A DNA stretch of 64,000 bases from Pyrinomonadaceae bacterium (GTDB taxonomy: Bacteria > Acidobacteriota > Blastocatellia > Pyrinomonadales > Pyrinomonadaceae): the NCBI GenBank assembly GCA_019694395.1, contig JAIBCC010000011.1, forward strand, positions 102,575 to 166,574, in the 5' to 3' direction. The notes beneath the pieces are model-generated. The model saw nothing but the letters and a program-made list of their open reading frames with translations, had not been told where the DNA came from and ran no database searches. Positions 8,746-16,485 of the stretch are shown one piece after another. The position numbers and the translations under genes are program-made. Within the stretch, counting starts at the first letter, position 1. Each line of letters begins with the position of its first letter.

Positions 8746-8871
8746 GGAACGCCGTGCTTCCAGCCGGCATACGTTGGCAACAACGTCATTAAGTTTAGGT
8801 AAAAGTATCTTTTGGCTAAACTTAAATTTTCGCGCTCACGCGCTCAATGCCAGCTAGAAGCGTGGCGTTCC
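8746..8871. repeat. REPIN-like inverted repeat pair
   Basis: Two 25-bp ends in inverted orientation (8746-8770 and 8847-8871) agree at all but four positions. The shared core is GGAACGCC..GCTTC.AGC.GGCAT. Nested inside are a second inverted repeat (TAAGTTTAG with CTAAACTTA) and a short GCGC-rich hairpin. Two REP-like units head to head around a structured spacer is the REPIN arrangement. It sits alone in the gap between two minus-strand genes. The ends differ from the REP family beside the RAYT at 48 kb. Confidence 0.75.
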
Positions 8872-8901
8872 TATATGTCATTGACGCTTTGTGGTTAAAA
8901 T

Positions 8902-10356
8902 TTAAAGATTTTTCTTTGTGATTTCTGCTACAACTCTTTCGGCGGATTCCAATGCGCCTTCCATTCCGGGAGAAAATTCGGCGGTGTGTTCTCCGGCAAA
9001 ATGAATTGCCCCAACCTGAGTTTTTAGATTTGGCTTGAATTCTGCGAATTGACCTTTGAGAAAATGTGCAAAAGCACCGCGAGAAAATTCCTCATTGGTC
9101 CAGGAAAATGTAGCAGTCCGCTCGATCGAATCTTTCATAAACGGCAAAATTTCCCCAAATTGTTTTTTTGCCCAGATTTGCCGTTGTTGATCGGTCATTT
9201 TTTCCGGCTGACTAGCATTTTCGCCATCCATCCAGGCTGTCCAAATTCCGCGTTTGTCGCCTCGTTTTCCCGACATCGAAAAAATTCTTTCCAAAGGAGT
9301 ATCCGTCCAAATACTTGAGCCAAGGTTGCGCCGATCCCACTCAAAACGGCTTCCCTGCATCATCACTTTGGTAATTTTGGTATAGGCTATTTCATTGATA
9401 GCTTTTGCTTTAGAGTCTGGCAGAGCCGGAGAAAATTTGATTTGGCGCAGAACAGAAAATGGAATCGTGCAAACAAATTTCTCGCCTTCGAGCGTTTGAG
9501 TTTCACCGTTTTTATTAACAAATGTAACTTTGACTGAGTTTGCGGAATGATTTATTTGTTTGACTTTTGCCCCTAAAACTAATTTGACTCCGTTTTTCTT
9601 TGCATTATTTGCCAGAGCTTTTATCAACTCAAAATTTCCGCCTAAAATCTTATTGGCGCGAGTTCCGGAACTCATTCGACGCTGCATTTCAAATAAAACT
9701 CCACCAGCCGAAACGGTTTCAATCGAATTGTAATTTAACGCAATGTTCATCAACTTGATCGCGGTTTCGGAAGCCCCGTTTTTGCGTAAAACCTCTGCTA
9801 ACGAGAACTTATCAAATTCAAGCAATTTATTCGGATCATTGCCGATTTCACGGGAAATTTTTCGCAAAAGTCTTGATAATAAAGCGGGTGGCAGCATTTT
9901 GGCTTCGTCGCCCTTTAGTTCGTATGGATGCGGTTCAAGGATCGAACCAATGGGATAAAGTTGTCCTTTCAAAATTGCAGTTGTTCCGATTCCGCTTTGC
10001 AAATTCGTAACTGCGCCGCCGGTTTCAAATTCATCCTGAAATTCTTCAAAAGGAACTCCAAATTTTTGAGCATAACCAAGCATTCTCTTGTAACCGTCAC
10101 CAATTAATTCGCCGCCTAATTCAACATATTGCTCATCCAGAAATGGCTTTTTGAGAGTAAAAATTCGTCCGCCGAGTCGTTCACGACCTTCCAAAACGGT
10201 TACTTTGTAACCAAGTTGAGAAAGTTCATAAGCCGCTGACAAGCCCGAAAGTCCTGCTCCGGCAATAATTACGCGAGGTTTTGATTGTCCCCAAAGTGGT
10301 TTGACGGCTAATCCGATTCCAATTCCGGCAATAAATTCACGACGATTTAATTTCAT
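8902..10356 (-). CDS. Tat-exported FAD-dependent amine oxidase
   Basis: A 484-residue flavin monoamine oxidase/L-amino-acid-oxidase-type enzyme that oxidatively deaminates an amine substrate. The N terminus carries a twin-arginine signal (LNRREFIAGIGIG), implying a folded cofactor-loaded protein is exported. FAD binding: GAGLSGLSAAYEL (about 32-44), ELG..RIF region with ERLGGRI, and the C-terminal IHFAGEHTAEFSPGMEGALESAERVV that closes the flavin site. Protoporphyrinogen oxidase belongs to the same superfamily, but the Tat signal and position away from the hem genes argue against that role. Confidence 0.9.
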   Translation of the reverse strand: MKLNRREFIAGIGIGLAVKPLWGQSKPRVIIAGAGLSGLSAAYELSQLGYKVTVLEGRERLGGRIFTLKKPFLDEQYVELGGELIGDGYKRMLGYAQKFGVPFEEFQDEFETGGAVTNLQSGIGTTAILKGQLYPIGSILEPHPYELKGDEAKMLPPALLSRLLRKISREIGNDPNKLLEFDKFSLAEVLRKNGASETAIKLMNIALNYNSIETVSAGGVLFEMQRRMSSGTRANKILGGNFELIKALANNAKKNGVKLVLGAKVKQINHSANSVKVTFVNKNGETQTLEGEKFVCTIPFSVLRQIKFSPALPDSKAKAINEIAYTKITKVMMQGSRFEWDRRNLGSSIWTDTPLERIFSMSGKRGDKRGIWTAWMDGENASQPEKMTDQQRQIWAKKQFGEILPFMKDSIERTATFSWTNEEFSRGAFAHFLKGQFAEFKPNLKTQVGAIHFAGEHTAEFSPGMEGALESAERVVAEITKKNL

Positions 10357-10531
10357 ATTTTCAGAGTATGATTTTTGTCACAATAAAGCCGTGATTTACC
10401 TCACAATTTTGGAAAAACAATGCCTTTAATTGCAGAAATCTTGCGGTTTAGTTTAAAATTTCTAAATTCAATACAAAAAAGGTCGTAAAGAAATTATCAA
10501 TAAAAGCAAGCAAAAATTTGTAGTAATTCTG
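10357..10531. other. Intergenic between amine oxidase and exported protein
   Basis: 175 bp between divergently read genes, expected to hold both promoters. The last roughly 40 bp are in frame with the downstream gene and appear to encode the start of its signal peptide (see that entry). Confidence 0.4.
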
Positions 10532-11041
10532 ATGTCAATTTTTTTGGCATTCGCCTCCGTTTTTGCTCAAGCTGATTCGGAAGCTAAGCTCACGGTGGAC
10601 AAATTTTACAAGTTTTTCCGCACCCGAAACGGACAAATCAGCACTCATGAATTGAATATGATGAAAGGCTGGTTTACGCCCCAATTAACTCAACTTTTTC
10701 GCAATGAAATCCAACGCGAAGCCGAATTTAGCCGCAAACATCCTGACGAAAAACCGTATTTTGGCGATGGTTTCCCTTTTGAGCCGTTCAATGAATGTGT
10801 TGTTGGCGAGCAAATTATTATGAACAGCTTGGAATTTAAGGAATTAAAAACCGAACCAAACAAATCATTGATTGAAGCTAAATTCTTTATTCCCAAAGAA
10901 TGTGAGAATCAGGTAAAAGAAAAATTGATTGATACCTACAAAATCGAATTGCTCAAAACAAAATCGCGCTGGCTGATAAACGATTGGATTTTTCCAGACG
11001 GAAAACGGCTGACCGAAATTTTGAAACGGGAAAAATATTAA
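10532..11041 (+). CDS. Exported protein of unknown function (DUF3828-like?)
   Basis: A 169-residue protein from the first ATG, with hydrophobic N terminus ending AFASVFAQA, a signal peptidase site. The frame stays open upstream and encodes NKSKQKFVVIL directly before this ATG, exactly the charged region and first half of the hydrophobic core that a signal peptide needs. The true start may therefore be a rare codon such as ATT at 10493. The mature part (VDKFYKFFRTRNG.., WLINDWIFPDG) resembles small secreted DUF3828-type proteins. Function unknown. Confidence 0.65.
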   Translation: MSIFLAFASVFAQADSEAKLTVDKFYKFFRTRNGQISTHELNMMKGWFTPQLTQLFRNEIQREAEFSRKHPDEKPYFGDGFPFEPFNECVVGEQIIMNSLEFKELKTEPNKSLIEAKFFIPKECENQVKEKLIDTYKIELLKTKSRWLINDWIFPDGKRLTEILKREKY

Positions 11042-11137
11042 ATCTTTCGTAAAAATTTATTTTTTCATTCGACTCAAAAAAGTAGGCTTTTTAATTTGAT
11101 TTCAGTCAACCATTTTGTTATCTTTAGCGTCTTACAG

Positions 11138-11168
11138 TTATGCAAGATTATGCACATAATCTGCATAA
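11138..11168. promoter_or_regulatory. Putative ARG-box operator in front of argR
   Basis: A 31-bp near-perfect dyad 12 bp before the argR start codon. Left arm TTATGCA-A-GATTATG, right arm CATAATC-TGCATAA, with a single extra base in the left arm. ArgR hexamers bind palindromic AT-rich operators and often repress their own gene. The position over the likely promoter fits autoregulation. Assigned by position and symmetry, not by a known consensus. Confidence 0.55.
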
Positions 11169-11179
11169 CCCAAAATGAT

Positions 11180-11596
11180 ATGCAAAAGGCGGAAAGACAA
11201 AATAAAATCCTTGAAATCATCAACACCAATCAAATTGGAAGCCAAGGCGAGTTAACCGAACTACTGGAATCAAAAGGTTTTTCGGTTAATCAGTCAAGCA
11301 TTTCGCGTGATTTATTAGAACTAGGCGTGGTCAAAGTTCACGGTGCGTATGCCGTTCCGCAAAAAAATAATTATGCAAGTTTTGGTTTAATAAGTTTAGA
11401 AATTGCGGGAGATAATTTAATCGTTGCCAAAACCGATACGGGATTTGCGGCGGCGGTTTGTGTGCGGATTGATAATGCCAAAATCCCGGAAATTGTCGGC
11501 ACAATCGCGGGCGAAGACACGATTTTTATTGCTGTTCGTAATCAAAAAGAACAAAGAGTTGTTTTAAAAAGAGTTTGGGAAATATTTGAAAACTGA
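11180..11596 (+). CDS. argR: Arginine repressor ArgR
   Basis: Arginine-responsive DNA-binding regulator, 138 residues from the ATG at 11180. The N-terminal winged helix contains RQNKILEIINTNQIGSQGEL and the recognition helix NQSSISRDLLELG..KV. The C-terminal arginine-binding/hexamerisation domain carries TDTGFAAAVCVRID and the signature GTIAGEDTIFIAV (the Glu-Asp pair contacts arginine). A longer in-frame start at 11096 would read through the dyad operator and is rejected. It is followed directly by argG across a repeat array, so argR-argG are probably co-transcribed. Confidence 0.95.
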   Translation: MQKAERQNKILEIINTNQIGSQGELTELLESKGFSVNQSSISRDLLELGVVKVHGAYAVPQKNNYASFGLISLEIAGDNLIVAKTDTGFAAAVCVRIDNAKIPEIVGTIAGEDTIFIAVRNQKEQRVVLKRVWEIFEN

Positions 11597-11673
11597 TCTT
11601 TGATTTTTGATTTTTGATCTTTGATTTTTTTCAAAGGTCAAAGGTCAAAGGTCATAGGTCATAGGTCATAATA
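11595..11673. repeat. Heptamer array filling the argR-argG gap
   Basis: Eleven consecutive units in phase: GATCTTT, GATTTTT, GATTTTT, GATCTTT and a nine-base GATTTTTTT, then CAAAGGT three times, CATAGGT twice and CATAATA. The GATCTTTGA arm can pair with the TCAAAGGTC arm, giving a hairpin. The array starts inside the argR stop codon and ends one base before the argG ATG. The only Shine-Dalgarno-like bases for argG (AGGT) are part of the array. Confidence 0.9.
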
Positions 11674-11674
11674 A

Positions 11675-12874
11675 ATGGAAAAGAAAATAAATAAAGTAGT
11701 TTTAGCATATTCGGGCGGATTGGATACATCCGCAATGTTGTTGTGGTTAAAAGAAACTTACGGTTGCGAAGTCGTTTGTTACACGGCTGATGTCGGGCAA
11801 GGGGAAGAGCTTGACGGATTAGAAGAAAAAGCCTTAAAGACTGGCGCATCAAAACTTTACGTTGAAGATTTGCGCGAAGAATTCGTCAAAGATTTTGTTT
11901 GGACAGCAGTTAAAGCCAATGCGCTTTACGAGGGAGTTTATCTTTTGGGAACTTCCCTTGCGCGTCCGGTGATTGCGAAAAAACAAATCGAAATTGCCCA
12001 AAAAGAAGGGGCTGATGCAGTCGCCCACGGAGCAACCGGAAAAGGCAATGATCAGGTTCGTTTTGAACTGACTTATTATTCGCTAAAACCTGATATTAAA
12101 GTAGTTGCGCCGTGGAGACATTGGGAATTCAAAGGTCGTGCTGATTTAATTGCCTACTGCGCTCAACATAACATCAACGTCACCGCTACGGCTGAAAAAC
12201 CCTATTCGATGGACAGAAATTTGATGCACATTTCCTACGAAGGCGGAATTTTGGAAAATCCTTGGAATCAGCCGCCGGACGATATTTTTATAATGACCAA
12301 ATCGCCCGAAAAAGCTAAAGATGAAGCCGATGAACTGATTATCACTTTTGAAAAAGGCGTGCCAGTTGCCATCAACGGCGAAAAATACGGAGCAGTTGAT
12401 ATGCTTTCCAAACTAAATTTCATCGGCGGCGAACATGGAATCGGGCGGGTTGATCTTGTCGAAAACCGTTTTGTCGGAATGAAATCACGCGGAGTTTATG
12501 AAACGCCCGGAGTCACGATTTTGCAAGCCGCACATCGGGCTTTGGAATCAATTACGATGGATCGTGAAGTAATGCGTCTGCGTGACTCATTGGGCGTAAA
12601 GTTCGCTGAATCAATCTATTACGGATTCTGGTTCGCGCCTGAAACCGAAATTTTGCGTTCGATGATTGACCAAACCCAAGAAAATGTTTCGGGCGAGGTT
12701 CGCATTAAATTATACAAAGGCAATGTCACCATCTTAGGCAGACGCTCGCCAAATTCGCTTTACAAAGAACGGGTTGTAACTTTTGAGGACGATGCCGGTG
12801 CATATAACCAATTTGATGCTGAAGGATTTATCAAACTCCAAGCATTGAGGCTGAGACTGCGAAAAATGGATTAG
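11675..12874 (+). CDS. argG: Argininosuccinate synthase
   Basis: Joins citrulline and aspartate with ATP to give argininosuccinate, the penultimate step of arginine synthesis. 399 residues, standard length. ATP-pyrophosphatase P-loop SGGLDTS at residues 13-19, the [15 protein letters not shown] stretch, and the C-terminal YYGFWFAPE region are all present. No defect seen. ArgH, the next enzyme, is not in this window. Confidence 0.98.
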   Translation: MEKKINKVVLAYSGGLDTSAMLLWLKETYGCEVVCYTADVGQGEELDGLEEKALKTGASKLYVEDLREEFVKDFVWTAVKANALYEGVYLLGTSLARPVIAKKQIEIAQKEGADAVAHGATGKGNDQVRFELTYYSLKPDIKVVAPWRHWEFKGRADLIAYCAQHNINVTATAEKPYSMDRNLMHISYEGGILENPWNQPPDDIFIMTKSPEKAKDEADELIITFEKGVPVAINGEKYGAVDMLSKLNFIGGEHGIGRVDLVENRFVGMKSRGVYETPGVTILQAAHRALESITMDREVMRLRDSLGVKFAESIYYGFWFAPETEILRSMIDQTQENVSGEVRIKLYKGNVTILGRRSPNSLYKERVVTFEDDAGAYNQFDAEGFIKLQALRLRLRKMD

Positions 12875-12877
12875 GAA

Positions 12878-12947
12878 AATTCACAGGGATAAAGGGGATA
12901 AACAGGATAAAAACAATCCCTTACCATCCCCTAAATCCCTGTGAATT
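12878..12947. repeat. Intergenic palindrome, ATTCACAGGGAT family, copy 1
   Basis: Ends ATTCACAGGGAT and ATCCCTGTGAAT in inverted orientation. The left arm is built of about 9-bp units (AGGGATAAA, GGGGATAAA, CAGGATAAA) and the right arm is roughly complementary (CCATCCCC, TAAATCCC). It occupies most of the gap after argG. Related copies lie at 52821-52899 and 61095-61176. Confidence 0.9.
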
Positions 12948-12965
12948 CGTTTTGAGGTAAAAAAG

Positions 12966-14024
12966 ATGCAAGTTTTAGAAGTAGATAAAATCGGTTCGGC
13001 GACATCGCCTTTGAATTTGGGTAAAACGGTTTCGGTGATTGAAGAAAATCTTTCGCCAAAAGCTGGTGATGTTGTTGTTGTCAAAGCACTTACGGAAAGC
13101 GTTACTTACGGAAATCTGGAATTGCCAAGCGGACGTCTGGCAAAAATCAACCGTAATGATGTTTTGCTCGGAGTCTTGGGCAAACGTCGTGCTTTGAAAG
13201 GATTTTTCGGTGATGTTCCCGAAACTGTCAAAGTCGGTGACAAACTGCATCTTTTGAATATGGGCGGCGTAATCGGTGTTTGCAGCGGTCATCATTCTAG
13301 TTTGTCCGATGCGATTGAAGTTGAGGTTTTGGGAATCGTCCAAAGTCCAAAGTCTAACGTCCAAAGTCCGTTGGTTTTGAACATTGGGGAAAATTCTTTG
13401 CCAATTTCAAATTCCCTCAACGCCTCTGCTCCGGTTGTTATTATTGCCGGAACTTGTATGAATTCGGGTAAAACCGTAGCGGCGACTGAAATAGTAAAAC
13501 AAGCCTCGCATCATGGTTTAAAAATTGCCGGAGCGAAAATGTCGGGCGTGGCTTGTCTGCGCGATACGCTCAATATGCAGGATTGCGGGGCGTTTACCAC
13601 AGCTAGTTTTCTTGATTGCGGATTACCGTCAACTGTTGGAATTGATGATCTTGCGCCAATTGCTAAAGCAATTTTGAACAAACTAAATGAATCAAATCCT
13701 GACTTAATCGTTGTAGAATTAGGCGATGGAATTGTCGGAGGATATTCGGTTGATTCAATTTTGCTAGACGAAGAAATCAAAAATGCTACTTCAACTTTTG
13801 TCTTTTGCGCTTCGGATTATGTCGGCGTGATCGGAGGAATCGAAGTTCTGAAACGCTTCGGAATTACGATTGATGTCATTGCCGGTTCCGTCACGGATTC
13901 TCAAGCAGGCGAAGATTTTGTCGTCCAGAATTTCGGTATTAAAGCGGGAAATGCTCGGCGAAATGGGTTGGGATTGTTTGAGCTGTTAGGTTTTGCGAAA
14001 GAAAAAGAGTTGGCAGTTGCTTAA
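12966..14024 (+). CDS. BioD-like P-loop protein of unknown function
   Basis: A 352-residue two-part protein. Residues 1-123 are a beta-rich domain (GDVVVVKAL.., GDKLHLLNMGGVIG) I do not recognise. Residues about 157-345 are a P-loop NTPase with Walker A GTCMNSGKT (162-170), the pattern of dethiobiotin synthetase (GT.xxxGKT) and of DUF1611 proteins. ELGDGIVGGYS is the likely Walker B region. Residues 126-135 (QSPKSNVQSP), exactly at the domain boundary, are encoded by an in-frame heptamer array. The gene lies between argG and argC with a 90-residue gene abutting its stop, so an amino-acid-ligase or carrier role is possible but unproven. Confidence 0.7.
   Translation: MQVLEVDKIGSATSPLNLGKTVSVIEENLSPKAGDVVVVKALTESVTYGNLELPSGRLAKINRNDVLLGVLGKRRALKGFFGDVPETVKVGDKLHLLNMGGVIGVCSGHHSSLSDAIEVEVLGIVQSPKSNVQSPLVLNIGENSLPISNSLNASAPVVIIAGTCMNSGKTVAATEIVKQASHHGLKIAGAKMSGVACLRDTLNMQDCGAFTTASFLDCGLPSTVGIDDLAPIAKAILNKLNESNPDLIVVELGDGIVGGYSVDSILLDEEIKNATSTFVFCASDYVGVIGGIEVLKRFGITIDVIAGSVTDSQAGEDFVVQNFGIKAGNARRNGLGLFELLGFAKEKELAVA
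13338..13369. repeat. Heptamer array inside a coding sequence
   Basis: GTCCAAA, GTCCAAA, GTCTAAC, GTCCAAA, GTCC in exact 7-bp phase within the BioD-like gene. It encodes QSPKSNVQSP between its two domains. Because three heptamers are 21 bases, the unit spells a repeating peptide and keeps the frame only in suitable copy numbers. Confidence 0.85.
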
Positions 14025-14297
14025 ATGACCGAAATAGAACAAATAATCACAGCAGTAAAAGCCGAAATTCCAAATATTGTTGTCTTTAAATTAAATGAAG
14101 TTGGCGCAAAACCTTTTGAATTTGGGGTTTGGCAGTTTTGGCTAGAAGACAATAAGAATGAAAAAATTTCAATTGAAGTTCAACATGGTTTTTGCTACGC
14201 CTGTTACTCAAACATTAAGTTTGCCAGTCAGGACGAATTGAAATACCTAGATACGGCAAAATGGATTTGCAAATATCTTGGTAATTCAAAATTATAA
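14025..14297 (+). CDS. Small protein of unknown function
   Basis: A 90-residue soluble protein whose ATG directly follows the TAA of the BioD-like gene, so it is translationally coupled to it. It is acidic with aromatic residues (FEFGVWQFWLEDN) and a CYACYSN cysteine pair, without a membrane segment. argC begins 6 bp after its stop. No family recognised. Position places it in the arginine operon. Confidence 0.65.
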   Translation: MTEIEQIITAVKAEIPNIVVFKLNEVGAKPFEFGVWQFWLEDNKNEKISIEVQHGFCYACYSNIKFASQDELKYLDTAKWICKYLGNSKL

Positions 14298-14302
14298 AAA
14301 AG

Positions 14303-15328
14303 ATGTCTAACAAAATTAAAATTGCCATCTTCGGCGGCTCAGGCTACGGGGGAAGCGAACTTCTGCGAATCCTTCTGTTTCATCCAAACGCTGAAATTGT
14401 TTTAGTTACAGCCAATGAACAAGCCGGAAAATTAGTTGGCGAAGTTCATAAAAATTTATTTGGCTTGACCAACTTGCGTTTCTCTACTGCGCCGGAAGAT
14501 TTATCAAATTTGGAAGCAGATGTTGCGTTTTTCGGACTTCCGCACGGGCAAGCGATTTCCATTGTTCCCAAACTGCCTAAAAATATAAAAATCATTGATC
14601 TTTCGGGGGATTTTCGGATTGACGATGCGGACGTTTTCAAACAATTTTACAAGCTCGAAAAATCCGATTTACAATCTGAATTTGTTTACGGTTTGACCGA
14701 AATTAATCGTGAACAAATCAAAACAGCTGAAAAAATTGCCAATCCGGGATGTTTTGCTACCGCCACGCTTTTGGGTTTAAGCCCTTTGGTTGCAAATGGT
14801 TTGATAAATGGAAAAATTATTGTTGATGCCAAAACAGGCTCAAGCGGTTCAGGTGTTAAACCCGCTGCCAACACGCATCACCCGCAACGGATGAACTCGT
14901 TTTATGCCTACAAACCCTTTACGCATCAACACGTTCCCGAAATTACGCAATGTTTAAAAACTGTGGGGGATTTTGAAAATGATTTCGTTTTTATGACGCA
15001 TTCCCTGCCAGTTTCGCGAGGGATTTTTGCGAGTTGCTATGCAGAATTAAACAACGAAACTTCAACCGCTGAACTGAAAGAAATTTACCGACAGTTTTAT
15101 CAAAATTCCTTTTTTGTTCGACTAACTGACGGCTCTCCGGACATCAATTGGGTAAAAACCACAAACTTTTGCGATATTGCCGTGAATGTTCAAGGCAAAC
15201 AAGTTGTTGTATTTTCTGCGATTGATAATCTAGTCAAAGGCGCGGCTGGTCAAGCTGTCCAAAATATGAATCTGATGTTCGGATTAGATGAAAAAACAGG
15301 ATTGGTATTGGTTGGAACAAATCCTTAG
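14303..15328 (+). CDS. argC: N-acetyl-gamma-glutamyl-phosphate reductase
   Basis: NADPH-dependent reduction of N-acetyl-glutamyl phosphate to the semialdehyde, third step of arginine synthesis. 341 residues. Rossmann motif GGSGYGGSELLR (11-22), catalytic Cys150 in the signature NPGCFATA, and the C-terminal VKGAAGQAVQNMNLMFG motif. In argF'-type pathways the substrate may be the N-succinyl form instead. The start is set by AAAGATG spacing just after the 90-residue gene. Confidence 0.96.
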   Translation: MSNKIKIAIFGGSGYGGSELLRILLFHPNAEIVLVTANEQAGKLVGEVHKNLFGLTNLRFSTAPEDLSNLEADVAFFGLPHGQAISIVPKLPKNIKIIDLSGDFRIDDADVFKQFYKLEKSDLQSEFVYGLTEINREQIKTAEKIANPGCFATATLLGLSPLVANGLINGKIIVDAKTGSSGSGVKPAANTHHPQRMNSFYAYKPFTHQHVPEITQCLKTVGDFENDFVFMTHSLPVSRGIFASCYAELNNETSTAELKEIYRQFYQNSFFVRLTDGSPDINWVKTTNFCDIAVNVQGKQVVVFSAIDNLVKGAAGQAVQNMNLMFGLDEKTGLVLVGTNP

Positions 15329-15333
15329 CTTTC

Positions 15334-15398
15334 ACTTTGCGAACTTAACGGACTTTGCGTTATTTCTTTCTCACGCAAAGGCGTAAAGAACGCAAAGT
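15334..15398. repeat. Intergenic palindrome, ACTTTGCG family
   Basis: Tandem ACTTTGCGAACTTAACGG / ACTTTGCGTT units on the left and complementary ACGCAAAG..AACGCAAAGT units on the right, directly after the argC stop codon. It can fold into a long imperfect hairpin, and so may help end transcription, although no T-run follows. The first arm may also be a mobile-type intergenic repeat like the others in this window. Confidence 0.75.
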
Positions 15399-15535
15399 AA
15401 AATAAATCATTTTGATTTTTCCAAATAAGTGGGTGATTTTTCTATCACTCGAACAGGTGATTCTTTTTCTTTTTTGAACTGCTACAATTTTTTCATAAAT
15501 CAAAATCCTAATTTGGATTGAGAAAGGAAAAGATT

Positions 15536-16405
15536 ATGAAAACACAAAGAAAAATTGCAAAGTTAATCAGCCCGACTCCGGTTTCGGACGGCGCGGGTGT
15601 AAAGCTAAACCGTTTGATTGCAACACCGACGCTTGATTATCTTGATCCGTTTTTACTGCTTGACCATTTCGGCTCGGACAACAAAGACGATTACATTGCC
15701 GGATTTCCCGAACATCCGCATCGAGGGATTGAAACCGTAACTTATATGCTCAAAGGCAAGGTTACACACCGCGATACGATGGGCAACGAAGGAACGATTT
15801 CGGCGGGCGATATTCAATGGATGACGGCTGGCGGCGGCTTGATGCACGAAGAAATGCCCGTTGCTGAAGAAGAAGGTTTAAGCGGCTTTCAGCTTTGGGT
15901 GAATTTGCCGAAAAAACTGAAAATGACCAAGCCTCGTTATCAAGAAATCAAAGCTGATAAAATCCCGGTTTATGAAAAAGATGGGGCAAAAGTTAAAGTC
16001 ATTGCAGGCGAAGTTGGAGATGTCCAAGGCGCAGTAACAGAGATTTACGCCGAACCGAATTATTTGGATGTAACGCTTGAACCAAATGCGGAATTCACGC
16101 ATCCGATTGCGCTTGGACACAACGCTTTTGCTTATATTTTCGATGGCTCTGCCGATTTTGATGAAAGCGGAAATTTTGCCCACAATCCGAGACTTGTCAT
16201 TTTAACCGATGGCGATTTTGTTAAAATCAAAGCCGGAGAAAATGGTGCAAGATTTTTACTTGTTTCCGGCAAACCTTTGAATGAACCGATTGCCAGATAT
16301 GGTCCTTTCGTGATGAATACTCGCGCCGAGCTTTATCAGGCAATCGAAGATTTGCAGAATGGAACATTTGTTTGGACGGAAGAAAAAGAAGTTGTCACAG
16401 CCTGA
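15536..16405 (+). CDS. Pirin family protein
   Basis: A 289-residue bicupin of the pirin family: metal-binding proteins, some with quercetin 2,3-dioxygenase activity, some regulators. The N-terminal cupin shows the family signature FPEHPHRGIETVTYMLKG and GDIQWMTAGGGLMHEEMP, which supply the His/Glu metal ligands. The C-terminal cupin (about 175-280) includes LVSGKPLNEPIARYGPFVMNT. The ATG at 15536 follows GAAAGGA; an upstream TTG is less likely. It ends in its own terminator. The real substrate is unknown. Confidence 0.93.
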   Translation: MKTQRKIAKLISPTPVSDGAGVKLNRLIATPTLDYLDPFLLLDHFGSDNKDDYIAGFPEHPHRGIETVTYMLKGKVTHRDTMGNEGTISAGDIQWMTAGGGLMHEEMPVAEEEGLSGFQLWVNLPKKLKMTKPRYQEIKADKIPVYEKDGAKVKVIAGEVGDVQGAVTEIYAEPNYLDVTLEPNAEFTHPIALGHNAFAYIFDGSADFDESGNFAHNPRLVILTDGDFVKIKAGENGARFLLVSGKPLNEPIARYGPFVMNTRAELYQAIEDLQNGTFVWTEEKEVVTA

Positions 16406-16430
16406 TATTGGTTAATAATTGAATAGGATT

Positions 16431-16466
16431 GCTGAATGAAGCCCCAAAGTTTCATTCGGCTTTTCT
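16431..16466 (+). terminator. Rho-independent terminator after the pirin gene
   Basis: Stem GCTGAATGAA / TTCATTCGGC (one G-U pair), ten-base loop, followed by TTTTCTATTT. It lies 25 bp after the pirin stop codon. Confidence 0.85.
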
Positions 16467-16485
16467 ATTTGTTAAGTTAAAGATT

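Noticed and set aside
8902..10356. FAD oxidase as the missing protoporphyrinogen oxidase
   Set aside because: It has a Tat signal and amine-oxidase-type C terminus and is nearly 50 kb from the hem operon; nothing ties it to haem.
11096..11179. Longer argR start
   Set aside because: It would translate through the dyad operator and likely promoter; ArgR length and ribosome context favour 11180.
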